In this document: in pieces, positions 23,632 to 30,952 of the stretch | Layout: every line of letters begins with the position of its first letter | Position numbering within the stretch: the first letter of the stretch is position 1 | Source: Thermoplasmatota archaeon | Lineage (GTDB): Archaea; Thermoplasmatota; E2; DHVEG-1 | Length of the DNA stretch: 37,139 bases | Direction: 5' to 3' | Assembly (NCBI GenBank): GCA_030619765.1 | Contig: JAUXAU010000026.1 | Coordinates: 1 to 37,139, forward strand | Position numbers and translations under genes: made by a program | Notes under the pieces: model-generated | The model's database searches: none | Seen by the model: the letters and a program-made list of their open reading frames with translations, nothing else | Told to the model about the DNA's origin: nothing

Positions 23632-25053
23632 ATGAAAAAAATATTGTCAATCGCAATAGTAATAATTTTTGTCCTTGCAGGACTTGGAGCTGTTGGAATA
23701 TCTAGTAATAAAACCACAGTAAATACTTATGAGAATGACGCTGCTACTCCAGTTGATGATTTATCTCTAAATCAATACCAATCTGAAATTGGAGGTGAAA
23801 TAGTACCCCGTGATTGGTTAGTCGTAGCCACATATTCTATCCCAGAGGGTGCTGCTGGACTAGCATATGATGGAACATATCTCTATTGCGGAATTTATGG
23901 AGCTAATGGGGATGAAGTATATCAGATAAATCCAGATACCGGCGGCTATTCACTTTTATTTAATGGTCCTCAAGAGGATGCATTTGGTCTCACCTATGAT
24001 GGTGTATATTTATGGACAACAGATCATCCTGGTAGCAGTTCGACACCTGCAGTTGCCATGCAACTTGATATGAGTGGGAACTTGATTTCTCAATTTGATT
24101 TGCCTGATCACTATATGTCAGGGATCGCTTATGATTCCGGTGATTTCTGGGTTGCTACATACTATCCAGATCCTTCAACAATCTATAAAGTAGATTCAAC
24201 AGGGTCCATCATAAAACAATTCACTGCCCCAGATGACCAACCGTGGGATCTTTGTTTAGAGAATAACAATCTCTGGATGGCAGATTATTGGGGAGACACA
24301 CTATATAAAATCGATCCTTCAAATGGAAACCTTCTAGAGAGTCATTCCTCAGAGGGAGTAGACCCTGCAGGTATAGTATGGGATGGAGCATATCTCTGGT
24401 ATTGTGATAATGGGATAGACTATAATTATGACTATCTTTACAAGGTGGCTCTAAGTGAAGCTTCAATTACGGCTGATTTTACTGCAGATATAACAGGGGG
24501 CACAGCACCCTTAACTGTGAACTTTACAGATTTATCCGTCGCTGAAAATACCACAATAACATCCTGGAAATGGGACTTCGATAACGACAGCATAATTGAT
24601 TCAGAAGAACAAGATCCAGTATGGACATATACCGAAGAAGGAATCTACACAGTTTCATTGACAGTCTCTGATGGAACAATTTCTGATACGGAGACAAAGG
24701 TGGATTATATAACAGTTCTGCCGGCAGAAGTAGTATTAGAAATTGGTAATATTACTGGTGGAAAAGGAGTAACCGTGGCTATTAAAAACATCGGTGACGG
24801 CGATGCTACTAGTGTTAAGTATAATATCACTATTGAAGGTGGTCTTATAATAATTCCAAGGACAGATTCAGGCGATTTGGGTACTCTAGTTCCTGGCCAA
24901 TCAGTAAACGTAACCTTTGGACCAATGGGAATTGGACTTGGTATTATTACTGCCATGCCTAAGATAACAGTTACTGTAGAATGTGCCGAGGGATCATCTA
25001 CAGAGAAGAGTGCAGATGCTAGGATAATACTTTTCTTTGTAATGATACAATAA
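23632..25053 (+). CDS. Exported beta-propeller, PKD and CARDB-like protein
   Basis: 473 residues from the ATG at 23632, chosen for GGGAGGAAC upstream and the signal peptide MKKILSIAIVIIFVLAG; a longer frame starts at 23608. Residues ~50-275 hold at least five propeller blades of the form GLxYDGxYLWxxD ... YKIDPSNG, as in NHL/SMP-30-like or YVTN-type propellers. A PKD domain (~277-365, WKWDFDNDS) and the shared C-terminal domain (~367-473) follow. Its tail subtype matches the 818-1237 protein (LVPGQSV, CAEGSS) and ends FFVMIQ rather than PGGGI. Role: probably binding or adhesion at the surface; no active site is visible. Confidence 0.85.
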   Translation: MKKILSIAIVIIFVLAGLGAVGISSNKTTVNTYENDAATPVDDLSLNQYQSEIGGEIVPRDWLVVATYSIPEGAAGLAYDGTYLYCGIYGANGDEVYQINPDTGGYSLLFNGPQEDAFGLTYDGVYLWTTDHPGSSSTPAVAMQLDMSGNLISQFDLPDHYMSGIAYDSGDFWVATYYPDPSTIYKVDSTGSIIKQFTAPDDQPWDLCLENNNLWMADYWGDTLYKIDPSNGNLLESHSSEGVDPAGIVWDGAYLWYCDNGIDYNYDYLYKVALSEASITADFTADITGGTAPLTVNFTDLSVAENTTITSWKWDFDNDSIIDSEEQDPVWTYTEEGIYTVSLTVSDGTISDTETKVDYITVLPAEVVLEIGNITGGKGVTVAIKNIGDGDATSVKYNITIEGGLIIIPRTDSGDLGTLVPGQSVNVTFGPMGIGLGIITAMPKITVTVECAEGSSTEKSADARIILFFVMIQ

Positions 25054-25064
25054 AACCAACAACT

Positions 25065-25087
25065 TATCCCTCTTCTTTTTTTAACCT
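25065..25087 (+). terminator. T-rich terminator after 23632 gene
   Basis: ATCCCTCTTCTTTTTTTAAC tract about 13 nt after the stop. Confidence 0.5.
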
Positions 25088-25104
25088 TACCTTAGTAAGT
25101 AATT

Positions 25105-25128
25105 ATAAAAATGAAATCAGTACAATAT
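25105..25128 (+). promoter_or_regulatory. Conserved upstream element, copy 5
   Basis: ATAAAAATGAAATCAGTA: the right two thirds match exactly and the left end is degenerate. It lies 21 nt before the TATA box of the 25213 gene. Confidence 0.5.
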
Positions 25129-25141
25129 TTCCAGCTTTTTT

Positions 25142-25186
25142 TGATGAGATTTATATACTAGAAGTTCTATAGTAATTTTGATAAGT
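25142..25186 (+). promoter_or_regulatory. Class III promoter of 25213 gene
   Basis: A 45-nt block containing TTTATATA (25150-25157) and GAAGTTCTATAGTAATTTTG, identical to 28718-28762 before the 28788 gene. Confidence 0.7.
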
Positions 25187-25212
25187 AATATATATTTGGG
25201 GGCAAAATAAAA

Positions 25213-25917
25213 ATGAAAAAGAAAATAATAGGAATTTTAGTCTGTATGACCCTAATGATACCAGCGTTATCAGTCACAGCAATTGCAAATGAACCACCAA
25301 CCGCACCAGACATAGACGGCCCAACAAGTGGAAAACCCGGAGTCGAATACCCTTATAACTTATGCTCCACAGATCCTGATGGAGATGATATTTTCTACTG
25401 CATCGATTGGGGAGACGGCTCAGGTGAGGTATGCATCGGTCCATATCCATCTGGCGTATGTCCTCCACCAGTATCACATACTTGGTCTGAACAAGGGATA
25501 TACATAATCAAAGCAAAAGCAAAAGACACTCACGATGCAGAAAGCGAGTGGTCGACTCTAGAAGTAACAATGCCAAAGAGCAAAAGAACACCCACCACCA
25601 CAACACACGGTTTGTTTGAAGCTGAGATGGGGCGAAGAGGTAACTCCGATCCATTGGTTTCCCTTAGCGGAACATATCGTTTGCGAGATCGTTTTATAGT
25701 ATTTGGTGGTACAGCAACATCAGGTGACAAAACTGGACGTTTCCGAGGCGCCTTTAGAAATAATCACTTCATCATCAAAACATTTATTGGAGGACGGAAC
25801 ATCGTAATCTTTGGAAGATGCGTTTTTGATGATACCCATACTTCGTTTACTGGCGGATGGGTAGGAAGAGGACTACCAATTAGAGGCTGGATTACTGGAA
25901 CGTTAACACCGTCATAA
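25213..25917 (+). CDS. Exported PKD-domain protein with beta-rich C-terminus
   Basis: 234 residues: signal peptide (MKKKIIGILVCMTLMI), PKD-type domain at ~30-120 (CIDWGDGSG, SHTWSEQGIY, KAKDTHDAESEW) and a ~100-residue beta-rich domain at ~133-234 with repeated Gly/Arg turns (GRFRGAFRNNHFIIKTF, GWVGRGLPIRGWITGTL). Three Cys pairs in and near the PKD domain could form disulfides outside the cell. It has no PGGGI tail. The PKD domain is closest to the one near the end of the 28788 protein, whose promoter it also shares. The function is unknown; a surface-binding role is a guess. Confidence 0.8.
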   Translation: MKKKIIGILVCMTLMIPALSVTAIANEPPTAPDIDGPTSGKPGVEYPYNLCSTDPDGDDIFYCIDWGDGSGEVCIGPYPSGVCPPPVSHTWSEQGIYIIKAKAKDTHDAESEWSTLEVTMPKSKRTPTTTTHGLFEAEMGRRGNSDPLVSLSGTYRLRDRFIVFGGTATSGDKTGRFRGAFRNNHFIIKTFIGGRNIVIFGRCVFDDTHTSFTGGWVGRGLPIRGWITGTLTPS

Positions 25918-25920
25918 CAC

Positions 25921-25938
25921 CTTTTTTTCTTTTTTTTA
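25921..25938 (+). terminator. T-rich terminator after 25213 gene
   Basis: CTTTTTTTCTTTTTTTTA three bases after the stop codon; it lies between convergent genes. Confidence 0.6.
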
Positions 25939-26025
25939 CATAACCCTATTTGGTATTATCATATAGATTAGGAATTTTCCTTGATTGTACTTACTGTTTT
26001 ATCAAAAGAAAAAAGACCATTTGAG

Positions 26026-27186
26026 CTACAAAATAATAACAAATGGTCCAAGAACAAAACCTTGCACCATCTTTGACGCGGTATCTGCTGTAACTGTAAT
26101 ATCAACCTTCCCCAGTCCAAATATTATACCTTCTGTTTTTACTGCCTCTTCACCATCAATCACAAGTGTTTCAATGGTTTCTTCTGTTGAAACGTCTATT
26201 AATCCAAGAATTCCACCTTCTACAGTTATGCTCCATTCTACATCAGTTGCATCCCCGCCTCCAATATTACGGATAACCGTATTTACGCCCAAAATACCTC
26301 CCTTAATGTCTCCGATTTGAACGATAGGGTAGGTTATCTCTTCGTAGTTTGTGATGCTAATATCAATCTGTATCTCTCCATCCCTTAGCCATTCAACTGA
26401 TAGAGTGAGATTAAGTTCATGAACATCTACAGCTCCACACGATTCTATCCTTGCTCTGTATGGGGCTTCATTAGAAATTCCTCCTAAAAGTACTTCCTTA
26501 CCACCATCGAAATACGCTGTTGGAAATCCATACAGATTATAATCATTTCGCAATCTATTTGCTGCAACTGCACTTTTATTATCAACCAGTGCTACATAGT
26601 AGAGCGGATAATCTTCTGATTCATAAATACTGTACAAAGCCTCAGCCATAGCTGGACAATTTGAACACCATGTTGCAGTCCCTTCTTCAATAAATACAGT
26701 ATGTGTAAAATTTTCCGTGACAGTGTTATAATCAGTGTTTCCTGGCGTTGCTCCTGCTGCTGCATCTACATAGTGAGCCTCGAATGGTTTACCTGCTGGC
26801 GGATTTGAATATCCTTGATGAGCCACCGGGTTGAAAGTTGCAGCCATAACCATTATGTTATCTCCCTCCACATCGCCGCTCCATGTAATTGAATCTGTGT
26901 AGGTATCGAGATAATCAATTGACAACGAATCATCATATGCAAAATCCATGAATCCAAAATGATATGGTTCTCCAGAATAGTCACTCCATCTCGATATAAT
27001 TTCAACTACGTAAACACGTAAATGACCTCTGTATGGTGCTCCGTCTATATTTTCAGAATAAGGTAATTTATTTGACGCATTTATTTCGTCGAATGTCCCC
27101 ATTGCTATTGTAGTGATTGACGAGATCACTAAGAGTATTATTACACTAGCTCCTATAATTTTACTTACTTTGTTATGTATCTTCAT
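26026..27186 (-). CDS. Exported thioredoxin-fold protein, permuted domain order
   Basis: 386 residues with a signal peptide or anchor (IIGASVIILLVISSI). Residues ~51-125 match the second half of the Ig-like domain that follows thioredoxin in the 28788 and 30953 proteins (GHLRVYVVEIISRW, YHFGFMDF, TYTDSITW). Then comes a thioredoxin domain, ~160-250, with redox pair Cys174/Cys177 (ATWCSNCPAM) and cis-Pro222 (YGFPTAYFDG). The first half of that Ig domain follows at ~255-283 (LTLSVEWLRDGEIQIDISIT). A divergent copy of the shared C-terminal domain (~288-386) ends GFVLGPFVIIL. Order is thus permuted relative to its relatives. It probably acts on extracytoplasmic thiols or disulfides. Confidence 0.87.
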   Translation of the reverse strand: MKIHNKVSKIIGASVIILLVISSITTIAMGTFDEINASNKLPYSENIDGAPYRGHLRVYVVEIISRWSDYSGEPYHFGFMDFAYDDSLSIDYLDTYTDSITWSGDVEGDNIMVMAATFNPVAHQGYSNPPAGKPFEAHYVDAAAGATPGNTDYNTVTENFTHTVFIEEGTATWCSNCPAMAEALYSIYESEDYPLYYVALVDNKSAVAANRLRNDYNLYGFPTAYFDGGKEVLLGGISNEAPYRARIESCGAVDVHELNLTLSVEWLRDGEIQIDISITNYEEITYPIVQIGDIKGGILGVNTVIRNIGGGDATDVEWSITVEGGILGLIDVSTEETIETLVIDGEEAVKTEGIIFGLGKVDITVTADTASKMVQGFVLGPFVIIL

Positions 27187-27354
27187 ATATTATTCCCTAT
27201 TAACAATTGTTAAAAACCCTTAATAAATCTTTCGCTCTCATACGAAAATTCTCTTCCCTTTTATTTTTTCTAACATAATAATAGTAATCGAAGATATAAA
27301 ATCTTTAAAACCAGGGTTTTGTTAAAGATGTTGCATTTATTTTCTGAAAAAAAA

Positions 27355-27363
27355 TTTAAATAA
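27355..27363 (+). promoter_or_regulatory. TATA box of 27394 gene
   Basis: ATTTAAATAA places transcription start within about ten bases of the ATG at 27394. No Shine-Dalgarno site is present, so the mRNA is probably leaderless or nearly so. Confidence 0.5.
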
Positions 27364-27393
27364 ATTAAATGATTGTAGAATATCAGTTACACA

Positions 27394-28605
27394 ATGAAGT
27401 ATGATGTTGTTATTGTTGGCGCAGGTCCTGCCGGATCAACTGCTGCAAAATTTCTTTCAGAGAAAGGAATAAAAGTACTTCTCTTAGATAAAAGCAAGTT
27501 CCCGCGGGACAAACCATGTGGCGGTGGCATACCTGTTAGAGTTTTAAAGAAATTTAAATATATTGAAGAAAAAGATCTAATTGAGTCTTATATATATGGC
27601 GGATGTGTTCATTCACCCTCACAAAAATACAAAGTGAAATTACAAAAAAATGAACCACTCAGTGCAACGGTTCTCAGAAAAAAATTTGATTATGGGCTAG
27701 TTAAATTTGCAATTGATGCCGGAACTACTTTTATGGATGGGAAAAGTGCTGCTGGTATTAGAATATTTTCTGATAAAGCAAAGATTTCATTTACTGACAA
27801 AACTTCAATTGAATCGGAGATAGTTATTGGTGCTGATGGTGTATGGAGTGCAGTAGCAAAACAATCAGGTTTAAGTCAAAATTGTAAAAACATTGGTATG
27901 AGCATCGTTTGTGAATATCCAATGGGGGCTAAAACGCTTGATTATTATTTTACAGAAAAAAGAATTGCCCATATACATCTAAATATAGGTGGAATAAAGG
28001 GCTACGGATGGGTATTTCCTAAGAAAAAACATGTAAATTTAGGCATTTGTGAAATTGAATCAATAAATAATAAAAGAAATGGTAAATTAAATTTTAAAAA
28101 AGTTTATGAAAGTTATGTACAAATTCTCAAGGAGAATAAAGTTATTCCAAATAGTCTGAAAATAGGAAAAATTAAAGGAGCGGCATTGCCCATACGCCCT
28201 CTTGAAAAAACATATGCTGATAGAGTTATTCTTTGTGGGGATGCGGCTGGGCTGATAAATCCATCTACTGGTGCGGGTATTGACTATGCAATGTCTTCTG
28301 GTAAAATAGCTGCAAATGTTATCGCTGATGCACTAGGGGCTGGCGATACTACAGAAAAATACTTATCAAGATATCAAACAATCTGGAAGAAAGATTTTGG
28401 GAGAGACATCCAAACACTTTTACGTGTTCAGAAAAGATGGGGAGAAAAAAATGAAGAAGTTATTAAACTTGCAAGTAGAGATAAAGGAATTTCTGAGCTT
28501 GCTTATGGATTTATAACTGGTAATTTAAGAATTTATGAATGTAGGTTAAAAATAGTACGACTTTTGTTATATCTTTATTTTAAGAACCTTTTTCATAGGA
28601 CTTAA
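27394..28605 (+). CDS. Geranylgeranyl reductase family FAD-dependent oxidoreductase
   Basis: 403 residues. The N-terminal dinucleotide fold has VVIVGAGPAGSTAAKFL and an acidic end LLLDKSKFPRDKPCGGGIP; the PCGGG block is typical of geranylgeranyl reductase family enzymes. The second FAD motif is VILCGDAAGLINPSTGAGID. In archaea these flavoproteins saturate the isoprenoid chains of membrane lipids or related isoprenoids; the exact substrate is not readable here. It is a cytosolic or membrane-associated enzyme, unlike the exported proteins around it, and is probably leaderless. It is divergent from the 26026 gene, with 207 nt between starts. Confidence 0.9.
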   Translation: MKYDVVIVGAGPAGSTAAKFLSEKGIKVLLLDKSKFPRDKPCGGGIPVRVLKKFKYIEEKDLIESYIYGGCVHSPSQKYKVKLQKNEPLSATVLRKKFDYGLVKFAIDAGTTFMDGKSAAGIRIFSDKAKISFTDKTSIESEIVIGADGVWSAVAKQSGLSQNCKNIGMSIVCEYPMGAKTLDYYFTEKRIAHIHLNIGGIKGYGWVFPKKKHVNLGICEIESINNKRNGKLNFKKVYESYVQILKENKVIPNSLKIGKIKGAALPIRPLEKTYADRVILCGDAAGLINPSTGAGIDYAMSSGKIAANVIADALGAGDTTEKYLSRYQTIWKKDFGRDIQTLLRVQKRWGEKNEEVIKLASRDKGISELAYGFITGNLRIYECRLKIVRLLLYLYFKNLFHRT

Positions 28606-28679
28606 TAGTTGAATTTTTTGGATGAGCTTCTTAACCACGAAATCGGTGCTATCAGGTATAAAAACACGGCCAATAGTGT

Positions 28680-28703
28680 TATGGAAATGAAATCAGTAAA
28701 ATT
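28680..28703 (+). promoter_or_regulatory. Conserved upstream element, copy 6
   Basis: TATGGAAATGAAATCAGTA, 22 nt before the TATA box of the 28788 gene. Confidence 0.6.
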
Positions 28704-28717
28704 TTTCCAACTTTTTG

Positions 28718-28762
28718 TGATGAGATTTATATACTAGAAGTTCTATAGTAATTTTGATAAGT
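28718..28762 (+). promoter_or_regulatory. Class III promoter of 28788 gene
   Basis: Identical 45-nt block to 25142-25186; TATA box TTTATATA at 28726-28733, followed by AAGGGGG before the ATG. Confidence 0.7.
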
Positions 28763-28787
28763 GATTATATAAGGGGGTAATATAAAA

Positions 28788-30824
28788 ATGAAAAAGAAAT
28801 TAATTTTCGTCCTTGTTTGTATGCTGGTGTTTTCTACAGTTGCAGGAGCTATATCTTCATCAAAAACGTCAAACGAATCATCAGATGAAATGACTATTGG
28901 GAGAGATCCTCATACGGTTCTAGCAGAGTTTGGAACTTCAACTACTTGCCCTTATTGTCCATCTCATGAAAATTATCTTAAACAAGTGGTTGGTGACTGG
29001 GAGCTTGTATCTTTACCCTGCTCAAATAATCATTATACTTATGGTTATAATTCAGCTATTGTCGCTCGATTAGCAGAACTTGGTATGGGTGGTTTTCCAA
29101 CCTCTTTTTGGGATGGAGGATATACATCTGTTGTTGGCGGTCAATCTAGTGTAACTAACCTTCAAAATGCATATAATACCTGTGCTGCTAGGTCTGTAGC
29201 TGATGTTGATCTAGGTCTAGTTGTTACTTGGCTAGGAAGTGCTCAAATAAAGATCGATGTTGATGTTACCAACAATGAAGGCAGCACCTACAATGGTCAT
29301 ATACATGCATATATTTTAGAAATTACTTCTCGATGGTTAAATTATAACGGACAACCTTACCCAAACGCTTTATTAGACTTAGTTTTTAATCAAGATATAA
29401 ATGTGGTATCTAGTGGAACATGGTCTGATACTATAACCTGGTACGGTGCTTCTCATGGTTATGGTGATATAGTACAAGATAATATCCTGATCGTAGCATC
29501 GGTTTTTTCTCAGTCAAATGATTATGTAGATGAGACAACAAGTATCCGAGTGGGAAATAATCGTCCCCCATATACCCCAAGTAATCCTTCTCCAGGTAAC
29601 GGTGGATCTAATATAATTGTTGAAGCTAGTTTGAGTTGGACTGGTGGAGACCCTGATTGGTTTAATAGTGTATCTTATGATGTATATTTTGGTACTAGTA
29701 GTCCACCTCCACTGATTGTTGGTAATCAATCTGAAACAACATATAATCCTCCAGGTTTACTCGATTTCGATGAAACGTATTATTGGAAGATTGTCTCTTG
29801 GGATGATGAAGGTGCTTCAACATCTGGGCCACAATGGAGTTTCACAACAAGAGGTAACGACCCGCCAAATACTCCAAGTAATCCTTCTCCAACCAATGGT
29901 GAAACAGACGTAAATATCAACGCTGACCTAAGTTGGACAGGGGGTGACCCCGATGGAGACCCCGTAACGTATGATGTATATTTTGGTACTAGTAGTCCTC
30001 CACAGCAAGTGGTATCAAATCAATCAGGGACGATATATAATCTCGGTATACTTGAGTTTGATAAAACATATTATTGGAAGATTGTTTCTTGGGACAAATA
30101 TGATTTTACATCAGAAGGATCAATATGGAGTTTTACAACAGAAGAAAATGAGCCACCAAATATGCCAAGTGATCCAGATCCAGGAGATGGGGAAATTGAT
30201 GTAAATGCTGAAGCAGATCTGAGTTGGACTGGTGGCGATCCCAATCCAGGTGATACAGTAACCTATGATGTATATTTTGGGAAGACAAGTCCTCCTCCAT
30301 TGGTTGTCAATAATCAATCAGGTGCTTCTTATAATCCAGGTACAATGGACCTAAACACAACGTATTATTGGCAGATTGTTTCTTGGGATAGTCAGGAGGA
30401 ATCAACGTCTGGTCCGATCTGGCATTTTACCATAACAATAGCACCAAATGCACCACCTAATAAACCAAGTATTGCAGGATCACCATCTGGAAAAGCAGGA
30501 GTGGAATATGAATACACCGTTTCCGCAGTAGATCCAAATGAGGACAATGTCAAATACTTTATAGACTGGGACGACGGCAATACCGAGTGGACTGACTATT
30601 ATGATTCTGGTGAAGAGGTAACTATAGGTCATACCTGGGATAATACAGGAACTTATACTATACGAGTAAAAGCCAAAGATACCCATGGCGAAGAAAGCGA
30701 ATGGGAAACACTCGTTGTGGAAATGCCTTTGAATAAACATTTCCATATACATCCCATACTCCAAAAGATTCTAGAATTATTTCCAAATGCATTCCCAATA
30801 CTAAGACACCTACTGGGGCTATAA
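28788..30824 (+). CDS. Exported thioredoxin-fold protein with three FN3 repeats and PKD
   Basis: 678 residues: signal peptide (MKKKLIFVLVCMLVFS); thioredoxin-like domain ~40-150 with Cys54-Pro-Tyr-Cys57 and cis-Pro in GGFPTSFWDGG; an Ig-like domain ~150-258 (TYNGHIHAYILEITSRW); three FN3-like repeats of about 95 residues at ~260-549, each with LSWTGGDP, YDVYFG and TYYW(K/Q)IVSWD; a PKD domain ~553-648; and a short amphipathic tail (ILQKILELFPNAFPILRHLL) like that of the 10097 peptidase. The CPYC motif is DsbA-like. It may oxidise or reduce disulfides of exported proteins. It has a class III promoter and AAGGGGG site. Confidence 0.9.
   Translation: MKKKLIFVLVCMLVFSTVAGAISSSKTSNESSDEMTIGRDPHTVLAEFGTSTTCPYCPSHENYLKQVVGDWELVSLPCSNNHYTYGYNSAIVARLAELGMGGFPTSFWDGGYTSVVGGQSSVTNLQNAYNTCAARSVADVDLGLVVTWLGSAQIKIDVDVTNNEGSTYNGHIHAYILEITSRWLNYNGQPYPNALLDLVFNQDINVVSSGTWSDTITWYGASHGYGDIVQDNILIVASVFSQSNDYVDETTSIRVGNNRPPYTPSNPSPGNGGSNIIVEASLSWTGGDPDWFNSVSYDVYFGTSSPPPLIVGNQSETTYNPPGLLDFDETYYWKIVSWDDEGASTSGPQWSFTTRGNDPPNTPSNPSPTNGETDVNINADLSWTGGDPDGDPVTYDVYFGTSSPPQQVVSNQSGTIYNLGILEFDKTYYWKIVSWDKYDFTSEGSIWSFTTEENEPPNMPSDPDPGDGEIDVNAEADLSWTGGDPNPGDTVTYDVYFGKTSPPPLVVNNQSGASYNPGTMDLNTTYYWQIVSWDSQEESTSGPIWHFTITIAPNAPPNKPSIAGSPSGKAGVEYEYTVSAVDPNEDNVKYFIDWDDGNTEWTDYYDSGEEVTIGHTWDNTGTYTIRVKAKDTHGEESEWETLVVEMPLNKHFHIHPILQKILELFPNAFPILRHLLGL
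29566..30430 (+). repeat. Three tandem FN3-encoding repeats
   Basis: Three in-frame units of roughly 285-290 nt, starting near 29566, 29863 and 30148. Stretches such as TATGATGTATATTTTGG and TATTATTGGAAGATTGT are shared at DNA level, indicating recent tandem duplication. A fourth, more diverged unit is in the next gene (31800-32080). Confidence 0.75.
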
Positions 30825-30836
30825 TATACACTAAAA

Positions 30837-30862
30837 TTTTTTCTTTCTTTTTCATTTCTTAT
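30837..30862 (+). terminator. T-rich terminator after 28788 gene
   Basis: TTTTTTCTTTCTTTTTCATT tract about 13 nt after the stop. Confidence 0.55.
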
Positions 30863-30883
30863 ATTTTGTAATATTTGTTCCTG

Positions 30884-30910
30884 TTTTTATTTTATACCAA
30901 ACATTTAAAT
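30884..30910 (+). promoter_or_regulatory. Class I promoter of 30953 gene
   Basis: TTTATTTTATACCAAACA plus TTTAAAT (30904-30910). The preceding ATATTTGTTCCTG is also the same as before the 10097 gene. Confidence 0.7.
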
Positions 30911-30952
30911 TAAGTTCAGTATTTACAATAAATATCTAGGAAGGAAAACAAA

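Noticed and set aside
29566-30430. Mobile or CRISPR-like repeats
   Set aside because: The ~290-nt periodicity is explained by tandem FN3 domains in one open frame.
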